Source: Peribacillus sp. FSL H8-0477
Lineage (GTDB): Bacteria > Bacillota > Bacilli > Bacillales > DSM-1321
Length of the DNA stretch: 64,000 nt
NCBI RefSeq assembly: GCF_038002765.1
Contig: NZ_JBBODE010000001.1
Location: forward strand, 744,001-808,000
Reading direction: 5' to 3'
The first letter of the stretch is position 1, and every line of letters begins with the position of its first letter. The notes beneath the pieces are model-generated. The model saw nothing but the letters and a program-made list of their open reading frames with translations. It was not told the DNA's origin and made no database searches. The translations under genes and the position numbers were made by a program. Below are positions 25,117 through 33,527 of the stretch, one piece after another.

Positions 25117-25792
25117 ATTCTTCTTCAATCTTATAACCGATTCCCCAGACAGTTTGAATATAATCTGCACTTTTTAACTTCATCCGTAGTGTCTTAATAT
25201 GCGTGTCAACCGTTCTCAAAGAACCTTCATAACTCACGCCCCAAACATGAGCAAGCAACTGTTCTCGGCTCAACGCCTGTTTTTTATTTGTGATGAGGTA
25301 AATCAGCAATTCGTACTCCTTTAATGTCAGATTAACTGCATTTCCTCCAATCGCTGCCGTTCTCGATCTTAAATTCATCTTAATTTTTCCTAAAGAAATG
25401 GTTTCATTTTCTCTTTGTTGTTTTTTCCCACTGCGGCGCAGGACTGCTTCGACCCTTGCCACTAGCTCGCCCGGATGAAAGGGTTTTACAACAAAGTCAT
25501 CGGCGCCTAGTTTAAGTCCCTTTACTTTGTCCCATTCTGCGCCCTTAGCACTGACAAATATAACAGGAAGATCCCATTTTTGATGAATTTTTTCACATAC
25601 AGTAAATCCATTGTCACCAGGCATCATAATATCTAAGAGAATCAAATCGACCTCATGTTTTTCCAATAAGGAAATGGCCTGCTTACCATCAGGTGCTTGG
25701 AGACAGTGATAGCCTGAATTAAGTAAATACATTTCCATCAAGGTCCGCATATTTTCTTCATCGTCAACGATCAAAACGGTACAATTCTTCAT
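25106..25792 (-). CDS. OmpR/PhoB-family response regulator
   Basis: 228 residues. Receiver domain 1-120 with acidic pocket D10-D11, phospho-acceptor D54 (LLDIMMPGD), and K about 104; winged-helix DNA-binding domain at about 128-225 (TLKEYELLIYLITNKKQALSREQLL, RTVDTHIKTLRMKL, IQTVWGIGYKIE). Start ATG is 6 bases downstream of the lipoprotein stop, with AGAGGAA just upstream, and the 3' end overlaps the kinase. Likely activates its own operon through the direct-repeat site at 26800-26816. Confidence 0.95.
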   Translation of the reverse strand: MKNCTVLIVDDEENMRTLMEMYLLNSGYHCLQAPDGKQAISLLEKHEVDLILLDIMMPGDNGFTVCEKIHQKWDLPVIFVSAKGAEWDKVKGLKLGADDFVVKPFHPGELVARVEAVLRRSGKKQQRENETISLGKIKMNLRSRTAAIGGNAVNLTLKEYELLIYLITNKKQALSREQLLAHVWGVSYEGSLRTVDTHIKTLRMKLKSADYIQTVWGIGYKIEEEYEA

Positions 25793-25797
25793 TTCCT

Positions 25798-26751
25798 CTA
25801 CTCCCTAATCATCAATTGAAATGGACCCTTGCCAGTTTTTACAGTGGACAGCACCTTTCCTGATGTAGAATTGACTACATACAGTTCATTACTATCATAG
25901 CCTGCCACTAATAAATCACCATTAAATAGCTTCATTTCAAAGGGATTTGCTCCAATAATGGAACTTGCTGTCTGCTCATAGCTGTGATTGAATGTATAAA
26001 TCATGCTGCTGCCATGACTGGCTATAAAAATTCCATCCTCATTTTCTATAAACTTAATAGGCATGGTAGGAGCTTTCAATGTTTTTATCAGTTTTCCTGA
26101 TTGCGTAGAATAGATATGAATTGTATCTTCCACCTCACTGCCGCTTCCGTGGCCGCCTATCCAGATTTCAGATTCTTTTTCTCTCAATAAGCCGCCTGAT
26201 GACGAAGATGGAATCTCAATTTCTTTCTCGACCTTCATGCTGGACGTGTTAAGTACCGACAATTTAGCATCACCAAAATTAATAACATACAGCCTTTCAC
26301 CACTTTTATCTGTAATTAAAGATTGGGGCTGCTTACCGACCTTCACTTTTTTTTCAATTTCGCCGGTCGATGCTAAAAAATAGACCTCGTTGGACTCTTG
26401 ATTGACAGCTGCCAGTTCACCTGTCTGTAACTGAGTCATGCTCACAATACCGCGTCCCACATTCCAGCTCTCCAGCTTTTTTCCTAGACTCAGGGAATAA
26501 ACACTGATTTTCTCCATGTCCTTCCCATAGATGAGCATCGTATCTCCGTCATCTACTAACAGCCCGCCTAGAAATGGATCTGATAGATCCCATTGTGCAA
26601 ACTTCTGATACTGCTTATCTATAAAACTAATGGTTGTATCTTTTAAGTTAAGTGTTGCTGCAAATGATTGATTGGCAGGGATCTTAGAATAGGATTCTTC
26701 ACTGCAGCCCGTTACAAACAATAGCAGCAGCACAATGAATGCTTGTTTCAT
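25798..26751 (-). CDS. lipoprotein with YncE-like beta-propeller
   Basis: 317 residues. Lipobox VTGC ends the signal peptide (C16). The rest consists of repeated blade-like segments (LYVINFGDAKLSVLNTSSMKVEKEIEI, IHIYSTQSGKLIKTLKAP, LYVVNSTSGKVLSTVKTGKGP) typical of the YVTN/YncE beta-propeller. Extracytoplasmic and lipid-anchored. First gene of the operon with the two-component pair and the YtkA-like lipoprotein, so it may tune or feed the sensor; no ligand can be read from sequence. ATG follows AGAGGGG. Confidence 0.82.
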   Translation of the reverse strand: MKQAFIVLLLLFVTGCSEESYSKIPANQSFAATLNLKDTTISFIDKQYQKFAQWDLSDPFLGGLLVDDGDTMLIYGKDMEKISVYSLSLGKKLESWNVGRGIVSMTQLQTGELAAVNQESNEVYFLASTGEIEKKVKVGKQPQSLITDKSGERLYVINFGDAKLSVLNTSSMKVEKEIEIPSSSSGGLLREKESEIWIGGHGSGSEVEDTIHIYSTQSGKLIKTLKAPTMPIKFIENEDGIFIASHGSSMIYTFNHSYEQTASSIIGANPFEMKLFNGDLLVAGYDSNELYVVNSTSGKVLSTVKTGKGPFQLMIRE

Positions 26752-26786
26752 CTCTTATCCCCTCTGTTCTCTATACTAACCAGAAT

Positions 26787-26816
26787 TGTATACTCTTTCT
26801 GTGAAGATTGTGTGAA
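26787..26816 (-). promoter_or_regulatory. direct-repeat response-regulator site and promoter
   Basis: On the minus strand TTCACA-N5-TTCACA (26816-26800, 11-bp period) is the layout of OmpR/PhoB-family half sites. Eight bases downstream of it lies TATACA as -10; the upstream TTCACA can serve as -35 with an 18-bp spacer. It lies 36 bases or more before the lipoprotein ATG. Confidence 0.55.
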
Positions 26817-26843
26817 TTTAATAAAAGAAATTACATTATTACC

Positions 26844-27122
26844 CTATGTTAACTGTTCCATTTCAGAAAGATACACAATGGTTAACGCGTGTATTTTATC
26901 GGTGGATAGGTCAGATTCCGCCAGTCTTTTCATACTATAATAAAATTTTTCGAATACTGATTTTCGTAAACGGGGATGAGTATTTTCATCAAGAAGCTCT
27001 CTACGAATCAATTCTGAAAGGGTTCCTTCTTTATCCTGTTGGTGTACAGGTTGAACACTTCGGTTATTCCATATGCTTAAATAAGCCTGTAGGAGCTTCT
27101 CAGAGGTATCATTTTCAATCAT
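26844..27122 (-). CDS. small protein, unknown (92 aa)
   Basis: 92 residues, helical and charged (SEKLLQAYLSIWNNRS, LSELIRRELLDENTHPRLRKSVFEKFYYSMKRLAESDLS). ATG at 27122 follows AAGGGG. No membrane helix, Cys motif or recognised family. The opposite-strand frame of similar length (26846-27148) has no ribosome site, so this strand is preferred. Separate from the operon downstream, whose promoter lies after its stop. Confidence 0.55.
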   Translation of the reverse strand: MIENDTSEKLLQAYLSIWNNRSVQPVHQQDKEGTLSELIRRELLDENTHPRLRKSVFEKFYYSMKRLAESDLSTDKIHALTIVYLSEMEQLT

Positions 27123-27198
27123 TGTATCCCCTTCTTTCTTTTACATAAATTGGTGAAAAAGAGACATCCTATTCTATAAAACGAAAGGAGTGAATTAC

Positions 27199-27447
27199 AT
27201 GTCCCAAGTATATCGATGCCCTAACTGTAAAACGAATAAAACGCGCTTTAATCTCATTCAACAAATGGCTACCTCAGTCAAAATGGATCCAAATACAGGT
27301 GACGTTGTCGAGGAATATACCAATGAGACACTTGATGCCTTTCATCTTCCTTATCAAGGTCCAGAAGTCCGAGTGCAATGTGCCGCCTGCGGTTTAATTG
27401 AAGACGAAAAAACATTCGCTGCGTTCGGTGACATGAACACGAACTGA
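27199..27447 (+). CDS. small zinc-ribbon protein
   Basis: 82 residues from ATG 27199, chosen because AAAGGAG sits 8 bases upstream; GTG at 27190 overlaps that site. Two Cys pairs (CPNC near residues 7-10 and CAAC near 57-60) flank a polar segment, giving a four-Cys zinc-ribbon-like knuckle, with a C-terminal FAAFGD. Likely cytoplasmic; no specific family is recognised. Divergent from the 92-aa gene and followed by a bidirectional terminator. Confidence 0.7.
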   Translation: MSQVYRCPNCKTNKTRFNLIQQMATSVKMDPNTGDVVEEYTNETLDAFHLPYQGPEVRVQCAACGLIEDEKTFAAFGDMNTN

Positions 27448-27485
27448 CCGTTTTTAGTATAAAGCTTATTTATGAAGAAAGGTAG

Positions 27486-27530
27486 ACAAAAAACAACACC
27501 ATTCCACTTCGGGAAAGGTGTTGTTTTTCC
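27486..27530. terminator. bidirectional intrinsic terminator
   Basis: AAAACAACACC pairs with GGTGTTGTTTT around a 16-base loop that holds a smaller stem (TTCC..GGAA). T-runs on both strands; shared with the convergent YdaT-N-like gene. Confidence 0.87.
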
Positions 27531-27538
27531 AATTTCAT

Positions 27539-27709
27539 CTACTTTTCTTCATTAAGAGCCTTTTTCGCGGTGTCTATCGCGATTGGGATTGCTTTGCCTT
27601 CGTCATTCCCGTCATCAAGCAACGCATTAGCAATTTCGATTGCCTTCATTCTGACATCTTCGTCTAAATTTTTCATAGCGGGTGGATAATCATTTTTTGA
27701 CCAGGGCAA
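27539..27709 (-). CDS. YdaT N-terminal-domain-like small protein
   Basis: 56 residues beginning MPWSKNDYPPAMKNLDEDVR and continuing with KAIEIANALLDDG, EGKAIPIAIDTAKKAL. This matches the first domain of Bacillus YdaT-type proteins but stops where the DUF2188 half would begin. TTG start at 27709 with AAGGAGG seven bases upstream. Function unknown; YdaT is known in B. subtilis as a general-stress gene, which I recall but cannot verify here. Ends in front of a shared terminator. Confidence 0.83.
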   Translation of the reverse strand: MPWSKNDYPPAMKNLDEDVRMKAIEIANALLDDGNDEGKAIPIAIDTAKKALNEEK

Positions 27710-27774
27710 ATCATTACCTCCTTATTGATAATGAATTGTCTTATTTTTACCCGTTACGAGAAAAAGAAAACGTA

Positions 27775-28692
27775 TTATTGTTTCTCTAGGGCCATTAGTT
27801 GATCATGAATCAGCCCTTCATCCAATTCTTCGCCAATAATCACCATATTTAAAGGCATTTTCATCATTTCATTCATAAACAACGGCATCCCATAGGAATA
27901 TTGAAAAAGACAGGGATAAGGAGAATGTGTAAAGGAAACATAGCCCTTCATTCGGTATACCGTTTCTGGAAGACTTCTGAGCCAGTCTTCAAATTCATTT
28001 TGATCTACCTGATTTGTAAATGTATGGACAATCGCTTGTAGATGTAGATGATTATGGACGTCCAGTTTTTGGTGAATACCCTTTGCTTTCATTTTCAACT
28101 TTCGAATGCTTGCTAAAGATACTTTTGCTTGAGTAGTCAAAAGGATGACTGCACCAGAATTAATGGCTTGCACAGAGTATAGAAGTTGACTGGCTTCCAT
28201 TTCAGTGACTAAATCCTGCTTATTCAATAAAATAAAGTCAGCATGCTGAATTTGTTCAACCAGCAGGTGACGGAGCTGTGGGGAGAGTTCACTCCGATCC
28301 TTCCAGCGCAGCAAATCTAAAACCGTGATGATTCCTTTATATTCAAGACGTTCAGCAAATAATGGGGACATAATTCCGTCCAGTACTTCAACAGGATGTG
28401 CTGCACCAGTCGTTTCAATGTAGATCGCATCTAAATCCTCAATCAGTAATTCTTGGAGCTGTGCCTCAAGCTTGTCCTGAATGGTACAGCAAATACAGCC
28501 GCCAATTAATTCTTTAATAGGGACTTCATCACCTAGAATTGAAGTATCAACAGAGACACTACCCAGTTCATTCATTAATACTGCGGTTTTTCTGCCGGCC
28601 TCATTTTCTTGATTAATAATTTGTTTCAACAGGGTTGTTTTGCCGCTTCCAAGAAAGCCCCCTAAAATATATATTTCCGTTCTTTTTGTCAT
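27775..28692 (-). CDS. COG0523/CobW-family G3E GTPase
   Basis: 305 residues from ATG 28692 (GGGAG eight bases upstream; the ATG at 28707 has none). P-loop GGFLGSGKTTLL (11-22), metal-binding signature GGCICCTI, ETTGAAHP and guanine-specificity NKQD are all present, with a C-terminal CobW_C-like region (LQAIVHTF, WLRSLPETVYRMKGYVSF). Family members insert or deliver metals such as zinc under limitation. No Zur-type palindrome is visible upstream, so the metal cannot be assigned. Confidence 0.9.
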   Translation of the reverse strand: MTKRTEIYILGGFLGSGKTTLLKQIINQENEAGRKTAVLMNELGSVSVDTSILGDEVPIKELIGGCICCTIQDKLEAQLQELLIEDLDAIYIETTGAAHPVEVLDGIMSPLFAERLEYKGIITVLDLLRWKDRSELSPQLRHLLVEQIQHADFILLNKQDLVTEMEASQLLYSVQAINSGAVILLTTQAKVSLASIRKLKMKAKGIHQKLDVHNHLHLQAIVHTFTNQVDQNEFEDWLRSLPETVYRMKGYVSFTHSPYPCLFQYSYGMPLFMNEMMKMPLNMVIIGEELDEGLIHDQLMALEKQ

Positions 28693-28839
28693 TTTTATAA
28701 CTCCCATTTACAATAGTCTTCTTATGAGTGTATCATATGATAAACACATCATATCATGTTAAATTCCTTTTATAAAAGGATAGCTTAACTATACATATCC
28801 CAGTAAGGCATCTGGAGATTTCAAATAGGAGAATACTAT

Positions 28840-29616
28840 ATGTCAATTGGACACGTACCAGCGGATCTCGAATTTACAGATATTCTTGAACACATTGATG
28901 AGACCATAATTATTGCAGATCTTTCTCATACAATCATTTGGATGAACGAGGCTGCAGTAAAAACCTTAGGTCCGTTGTATCCTTTATTTGGTGTTGCAGA
29001 GAATGAAAATCTAATCGGAAAGCATATGGACTTTTTTCATAGCCATCCAGCGCATCAAAAAAAAATTATGCATGAATTAAATCATACACACCGTACAGTG
29101 ATTACCATTAAAAATTCCTATGTAGCTGAAACAGTTATTGCGCCTATCTATAATAAGCAACAAGTAAAACAAGGGTATATCCTTATGCTTTTGGATGTAA
29201 CAGAAAAAGCCCAACAGGAAAAAGAAAAAGAGCAAACCATTGCTCTATTATCTACTCCCATTCTTAAAATATGGGATTCAGTACTCGCCATACCCATTTT
29301 AGGAAATCTTACGAACGAGCGTGCAGATCGGTTACTTGAAACGATCTTAAAAAAATGTGTGGAAGAAAGAGCCGAATTTTTCCTGCTCGATCTTTCATCA
29401 TTGTCCAAAATTGATGAAAGCAGCGGCTATTATATTAATAAAATAGGTCAGTCCTTACGGTTAATTGGAACTGAGTGCTTTGTTGTAGGTGTTTCTCCAT
29501 CGCTGGCATCGTCGATTTCAAAGTCTAATTTCCATTGGACAACTTATTTGCATGTTCAGCAGGCTATTCAGGAAATCATGACTCGTCGAGGAGTCTCTTT
29601 CTCCTATACCACCTAA
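28840..29616 (+). CDS. PAS-STAS domain protein (RsbR-type regulator)
   Basis: 258 residues. PAS domain at about 8-125 (DILEHIDETIIIADLSHTIIWMNEAA ... ILMLLDVTEKAQQEK), a short linker helix, then a STAS domain at about 138-250 (PILKIWDSVLAIPILGNLTNERADRL, FFLLDLSSLSKIDESSGYYI). The layout parallels YtvA and RsbR paralogues of the stressosome, which control sigmaB. The flavin-binding Cys motif (NCRFLQG) of LOV proteins is absent, so it is not a blue-light sensor of the YtvA type. ATG follows AGGAG. Confidence 0.85.
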   Translation: MSIGHVPADLEFTDILEHIDETIIIADLSHTIIWMNEAAVKTLGPLYPLFGVAENENLIGKHMDFFHSHPAHQKKIMHELNHTHRTVITIKNSYVAETVIAPIYNKQQVKQGYILMLLDVTEKAQQEKEKEQTIALLSTPILKIWDSVLAIPILGNLTNERADRLLETILKKCVEERAEFFLLDLSSLSKIDESSGYYINKIGQSLRLIGTECFVVGVSPSLASSISKSNFHWTTYLHVQQAIQEIMTRRGVSFSYTT

Positions 29617-29621
29617 AGTCT

Positions 29622-29650
29622 AAAGGCGTCCTAGGAAGGACGCCTTTTTG
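29622..29650 (+). terminator. intrinsic terminator of the PAS-STAS gene
   Basis: AAAGGCGTCCT-AGG-AAGGACGCCTTTTT. Confidence 0.93.
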
Positions 29651-29688
29651 TATTTATGTAGGTGCTTCTCATCGTGTACGTCCTCGTT

Positions 29689-30057
29689 TTATCTGCTGTT
29701 TGTTTTCGGTCTAGAGGTATTGATTTTAATAGGAGACCGATTATTACCGAATTCAGTAGTCGCTGCTTTTTTCACCGTATTCGTCACTGCGTGGATAGCT
29801 TCCCCCACATCTTGAGCAGAATCGAGCAGCGGGTCTACCGCCTTCATTTTACTTTTAACATCTACCGTTATCTCGTTGGCTGTTCGAAGGAGTTGCTTGG
29901 ATTCGTCTGAAAGATCGTGGATAGCGTTTCTGACATCTGCTAATGTTTTATTCGCTTCTCCTAAAGTAGTCATCCCTTTTTGAAGAGTCGTAATTAAATA
30001 GACAACTAACCAAATAAAAGCAAGCGCGATCGCTGCGACACTATATTGAATAATCAT
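29689..30057 (-). CDS. DUF948 membrane protein, copy 2
   Basis: 122 residues: an N-terminal helix (about 4-23), then a heptad-like region (LQKGMTTLGEANKTLADVRNAIHDLSDESKQLLRTANEITVDVK) typical of DUF948 proteins such as YtxG. Close paralogue of the gene at 30142-30552 (shared LEEANKTLAEVRNAVH-type core). Predicted single-pass protein with a coiled coil; role unknown. ATG follows GAGGGGG. Confidence 0.85.
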   Translation of the reverse strand: MIIQYSVAAIALAFIWLVVYLITTLQKGMTTLGEANKTLADVRNAIHDLSDESKQLLRTANEITVDVKSKMKAVDPLLDSAQDVGEAIHAVTNTVKKAATTEFGNNRSPIKINTSRPKTNSR

Positions 30058-30141
30058 GTTTTGCTCCCCCTCAGTATTAAAATCGTTGCACTATACACAG
30101 TAGAAAACAATGATGAATTCCCGGGGTGTCTAGACATGGTT

Positions 30142-30552
30142 TTATTTTAGTTTTATATGGACTCCCTCTTGCTGTACCAATGGAGCTGATGGCTTTGATG
30201 GAACTGTCGGTGTACTTGGTACACTTGTTGAATCTGACGGAGTCTTCCCGCTCTTACTAGCTTCCTTAATCGAATGAGTCACATTATGAATCATCTCTCC
30301 AACATCCTGTGCAGATTCTAATAACGGATCGACATTTCTAATTTTCCCCTTAACATCAACGGTAATTTGATTGGCGGTATGAATTAATTGTTTCGACTCC
30401 TCTGTTAATCCATGAACGGCATTTCTAACTTCAGCGAGTGTCTTATTGGTTTCTTCGAGTGTCCCCATCCCCTTTTGCAGTGTCTGGTTTAGCGTATAAA
30501 TTAAATAGACTACTGCCCCTGATATCGTGCCAATACTTATTTTTTTTAACAT
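30142..30552 (-). CDS. DUF948 membrane protein, copy 1
   Basis: 136 residues with one N-terminal helix and a DUF948 coiled-coil region (MGTLEETNKTLAEVRNAVHGLTEESKQLIHTANQITVDVKGKI). The tail is Pro/Ser-rich (SVPSTPTVPSKPSAPLVQ). Tandem duplicate of the following gene with an 84-base gap, so probably one transcript. ATG follows GGAGTGG. Function unknown. Confidence 0.85.
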   Translation of the reverse strand: MLKKISIGTISGAVVYLIYTLNQTLQKGMGTLEETNKTLAEVRNAVHGLTEESKQLIHTANQITVDVKGKIRNVDPLLESAQDVGEMIHNVTHSIKEASKSGKTPSDSTSVPSTPTVPSKPSAPLVQQEGVHIKLK

Positions 30553-30610
30553 GTCCTACCCACTCCTCTCCATAAAAAGTATGCAAAAGAGGCTGATTTG
30601 ATTCCCTGTA

Positions 30611-30650
30611 AGCAAAAAAAAAACAGCACCATTAGTAGAATGGAACTGCC
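30611..30650 (-). terminator. intrinsic terminator of the 195-aa lipoprotein gene
   Basis: On the minus strand CAGTTCCATT-CTACT-AATGGTGCTG (one mismatch, one GU) is followed by about ten U. Confidence 0.75.
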
Positions 30651-30658
30651 TGTAACCC

Positions 30659-31246
30659 TTATAAAGGAGTGGTTTCTATGCCATACTGATCAGCCAGCTC
30701 CATTAGCTTCTCTTCATATTCCTGGTATTGCTCTTGAGATTGTTGAAAATCATTTTGGGCTTCTTGAGCAAGACTTTGGTCGTTTGTTTCGATGGCTTTC
30801 ACATCTTTAGTTAACGCTGCGGTCTCACTATTTAAATAGCCGAGAAATAGTTTATGTACATCTACAATAGACTGTGATTTCGGATCAATCGCTTTTGCTT
30901 CATTGACCTTTTTCGCGAATTTTGGATTATAATCATCTTCCAGATAGCTCAAAGCTGCATCACTATCCGTTTCCTCCATATATTTAGTCCTATATTCTTC
31001 ATCAAGAGAATTCATTTCCATAATCACTTCATTAACTGTCACCATATAGGAGGCTAATTCAGCTGCTACTGGATCTGAAGTCGTTTCCTTTTCTTTAGTT
31101 GTTCCGTCCGTTGCTGTTGTATCCGTACTTTCATCTGCTATGACTTCCTTTGTTTCTTCTGTATTCTCTTTTGCTTCTTTCTCTTGGCAGCCTGTTAACA
31201 TCAAGAATGCCGCTCCTGTCAATAACCATATTTTTCTGTTCATCAC
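30659..31246 (-). CDS. lipoprotein with helical C-terminal half, unknown
   Basis: 195 residues. Lipobox MLTGC (C20) follows a short signal peptide. Residues 21-60 are Glu/Thr-rich and disordered-looking; the remainder is helical (LASYMVTVNEVIMEMNSLDEEY, DVHKLFLGYLNSETAALTKDVKA, FQQSQEQYQEYEEKLMELADQY). No family is recognised with certainty. GTG (31246) and ATG (31243) both follow GGAGGATG. Monocistronic with its own terminator. Confidence 0.78.
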   Translation of the reverse strand: MMNRKIWLLTGAAFLMLTGCQEKEAKENTEETKEVIADESTDTTATDGTTKEKETTSDPVAAELASYMVTVNEVIMEMNSLDEEYRTKYMEETDSDAALSYLEDDYNPKFAKKVNEAKAIDPKSQSIVDVHKLFLGYLNSETAALTKDVKAIETNDQSLAQEAQNDFQQSQEQYQEYEEKLMELADQYGIETTPL

Positions 31247-31377
31247 TACGATACATCCTCCTTAATCCATTACCACCTAACAAAGAACTCCTTCCCTCTA
31301 ATTAGAAAAATAAAACATTTAAGGAACATGGTTACACTTTACTTCTACTCTTGAAAGTTTGTTCCGTTCTACGAAAT

Positions 31378-32556
31378 TCAATGAGCAAAAAGGTCTAATG
31401 CTTTTATTCTTTTTACTGCTTCTCTCAGCCTGTCTTCAGAACAAAGCAGTCCAACTCTCACGTAGCCCTCGCCGAATTCTCCAAACCCATTCCCTGCAGC
31501 AACTGCTACGTGTGCTTTCCTGAGAAGAAGATCAGCGAATAGCTCTGAAGTATAAGGCTTAGGAACTTTTAACCAAGCAAAAAAAGATCCTGCTGGTGCA
31601 GTTACGTTCCAGCCAAGTGATTGTAGTCCATCGATTAATACCTCGCGCCTGGCTTGGTAACGATCTATCATTTCCACCACACATGTTTGTGAGTCAAGTA
31701 GTGCAGCGGCGGCTGCTTCCTGAATAGCAGGAAACAAACTAACATATAAATGATCCTGCAGTAGATTAATAGCTTCAATAACGCTTTTATTGCCTACAGC
31801 AAAGCCGACACGCCACCCAGCCATATTATATGTTTTTGATAATGTATAAATTTCAATACCGATTTCTTTTGCTCCAGGGGTTTGAAGAAAGCTGAGCGGT
31901 TTATTTCCATCAAATCCTATCGCACCATAGGCAAAGTCATGAACCACACAAATAGAGTGTTTCTTTGCTAATTTCACAGTTCGTTCAAAAAAGTCGGAAG
32001 TGGCTGCTGCACCGGTAGGATTATTGGGATAATTTAAATACATCAGCTTAGCAAGATTCAACGTTTCTACTGAAAGAGCCTGATAATCCGGGAGGTACTG
32101 TTTCTCTTCCAGAAGAGGCATAATTGCCGTATTCACTTGGGCCAGCATGATTCCAGATAGATAATCCGGGTACCCTGGGTCTGGGACGAGTACGGTATCA
32201 CCGGGGTTTAACAGGCATTGCGGAAGCTGCACCAATCCTGCCTTCCCTCCGAATAAGATGGCTACCTCTGACTCCGCATCAAGCTCGACTCCATATTCTC
32301 TTTGATAATAAGCTGCAGCCGCCTCTTTTAAATACGGGTATCCTCTAAACGGGGAGTACTTATGGTTCTTAGGATTCTTGACCGCTTGCTGAAGCTTTGC
32401 GACAATATGAGGAGGAGTTGGTTAATCAGGATTTCCTTGTCCTAGATTAATGACATCATGACCTTTTGCCTTTTCAGCTTCTACTTGAGCCGCAAGTGAG
32501 GCAAAGAATTGTTTGGGAAGCGAGTTTAGTAAGTTCGATTTAATAAAGTCAACCAT
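31378..32556 (-). pseudogene. mtnE: mtnE-like aminotransferase interrupted by one in-frame stop
   Basis: The frame from ATG 32556 (GAGAAGGTG upstream) to 31378 encodes a class I/II aminotransferase of about 392 residues, close to MtnE, which makes methionine from 2-keto-4-methylthiobutyrate in methionine salvage. Codon 45 is TAA (32422-32424). It falls at the Gln of the conserved NPDQPTPPHI motif, so a single CAA-to-TAA change explains it. The frame is otherwise intact: KYSPFRGYP, YLNYPNNPTGA, LSKTYNMAGWRVGF (PLP Lys), and no frameshift. Divergent from mtnU, as in B. subtilis. Sequencing error is the alternative. Confidence 0.85.
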
Positions 32557-32613
32557 ATAAGCACCTTCTCTGAAATTTTTATGTAACAAGTTTACTAGAA
32601 ATGAGGGATGATC

Positions 32614-33396
32614 ATGAAATGGAAAATCGCCTGCATTCAAATGGACATTGTTTTTGGTAACCCAGAAGAAAACTATCAACGAATAAGGCATCAAATAACA
32701 ATGGCTGCAGCATCAAAACCTGATATTGTCGTCCTCCCCGAGCTTTGGACTACTGGTTATGACCTGACGAGACTAGATGAATTAGCCGATCATGAAGCGG
32801 ATCGAACCATTCGTTTTTTACAGGAATGTGCATTAGCTCATTCCATCCATCTTGTCGGTGGATCTGTTGCTCGGTCTACACCGGAGGGCATATATAATAC
32901 CCTCATTATTGTTTCCAACAAAGGAAAAGTAGTTAAATTGTATGACAAACTTCATTTGTTTCAATTAATGAATGAGCATCATTTTCTATTGCCTGGACAG
33001 AAAGATGGTGCCTTCACTTTGGATGGACAACACTGTGCCGGGTTCATTTGTTACGACATTCGTTTTCCTGAATGGCTTCGTGTTCATTCAGCTGGCGGAG
33101 CTGGTGTCCTATTTATTGCTGCAGAATGGCCGGAACCTCGGATTTCTCATTGGCGCGCGTTATTGATTAGCCGAGCAATTGAAAACCAGGCCTATATTGT
33201 TGCTGTCAACAGAGTTGGGTCAGATCCTGCAAATAAATTTGGCGGACACTCTATGGTCATCAACCCCTGGGGAGAAATTATCGCTGAAGCCGGAGAACAG
33301 GAAGAAATACTTTTAGCAGCGATTGACCTAGAAATCATCGATCGTGTGCGAAAACAAATACCTGTTTTTCAGGACAGAAGACCAGAATTTTATTAA
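32614..33396 (+). CDS. mtnU: carbon-nitrogen hydrolase of methionine salvage (MtnU/omega-amidase-like)
   Basis: 260 residues from ATG 32614 (GAGGG six bases upstream). Nitrilase-superfamily catalytic triad is visible: Glu in PELWTTGYD, Lys in YDKLHLF and Cys in GFICYDIRFPEW. Members near mtnE act as omega-amidases on 2-ketoglutaramate, the by-product when glutamine is the amino donor. Divergent from the mtnE-like gene with 57 bases between starts. No SAM riboswitch was seen in that gap. Confidence 0.85.
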   Translation: MKWKIACIQMDIVFGNPEENYQRIRHQITMAAASKPDIVVLPELWTTGYDLTRLDELADHEADRTIRFLQECALAHSIHLVGGSVARSTPEGIYNTLIIVSNKGKVVKLYDKLHLFQLMNEHHFLLPGQKDGAFTLDGQHCAGFICYDIRFPEWLRVHSAGGAGVLFIAAEWPEPRISHWRALLISRAIENQAYIVAVNRVGSDPANKFGGHSMVINPWGEIIAEAGEQEEILLAAIDLEIIDRVRKQIPVFQDRRPEFY

Positions 33397-33478
33397 TAAA
33401 TCAAATAATTCGATTATTTCTGTATTTACTATATCATGATTTTCTGCCTTGAACTCAAAGTCCCTTTCTAAGGAAGTA

Positions 33479-33524
33479 AAAAAAACAGGCTGCATAAGCA
33501 ATTAATTGCTTGTGCAGCCTGTTT
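33479..33524 (-). terminator. intrinsic terminator of the S41 protease gene
   Basis: AAACAGGCTGCA...TGCAGCCTGTTT with an inner AAGCAA/TTGCTT stem; a U-run follows on the minus strand. Confidence 0.92.
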
Positions 33525-33527
33525 AGG

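Noticed and set aside
26846-27148. Plus-strand 100-codon frame
   Set aside because: No ribosome site and antisense to the 92-aa gene that has AAGGGG before its ATG.
28693-28840. Zur operator before the COG0523 GTPase gene
   Set aside because: No TCGTAAT-type palindrome is visible; only AT-rich ATCATATGAT-like repeats.
32557-32613. SAM (S-box) riboswitch between mtnE and mtnU
   Set aside because: The 57-base gap is too short and lacks S-box motifs.
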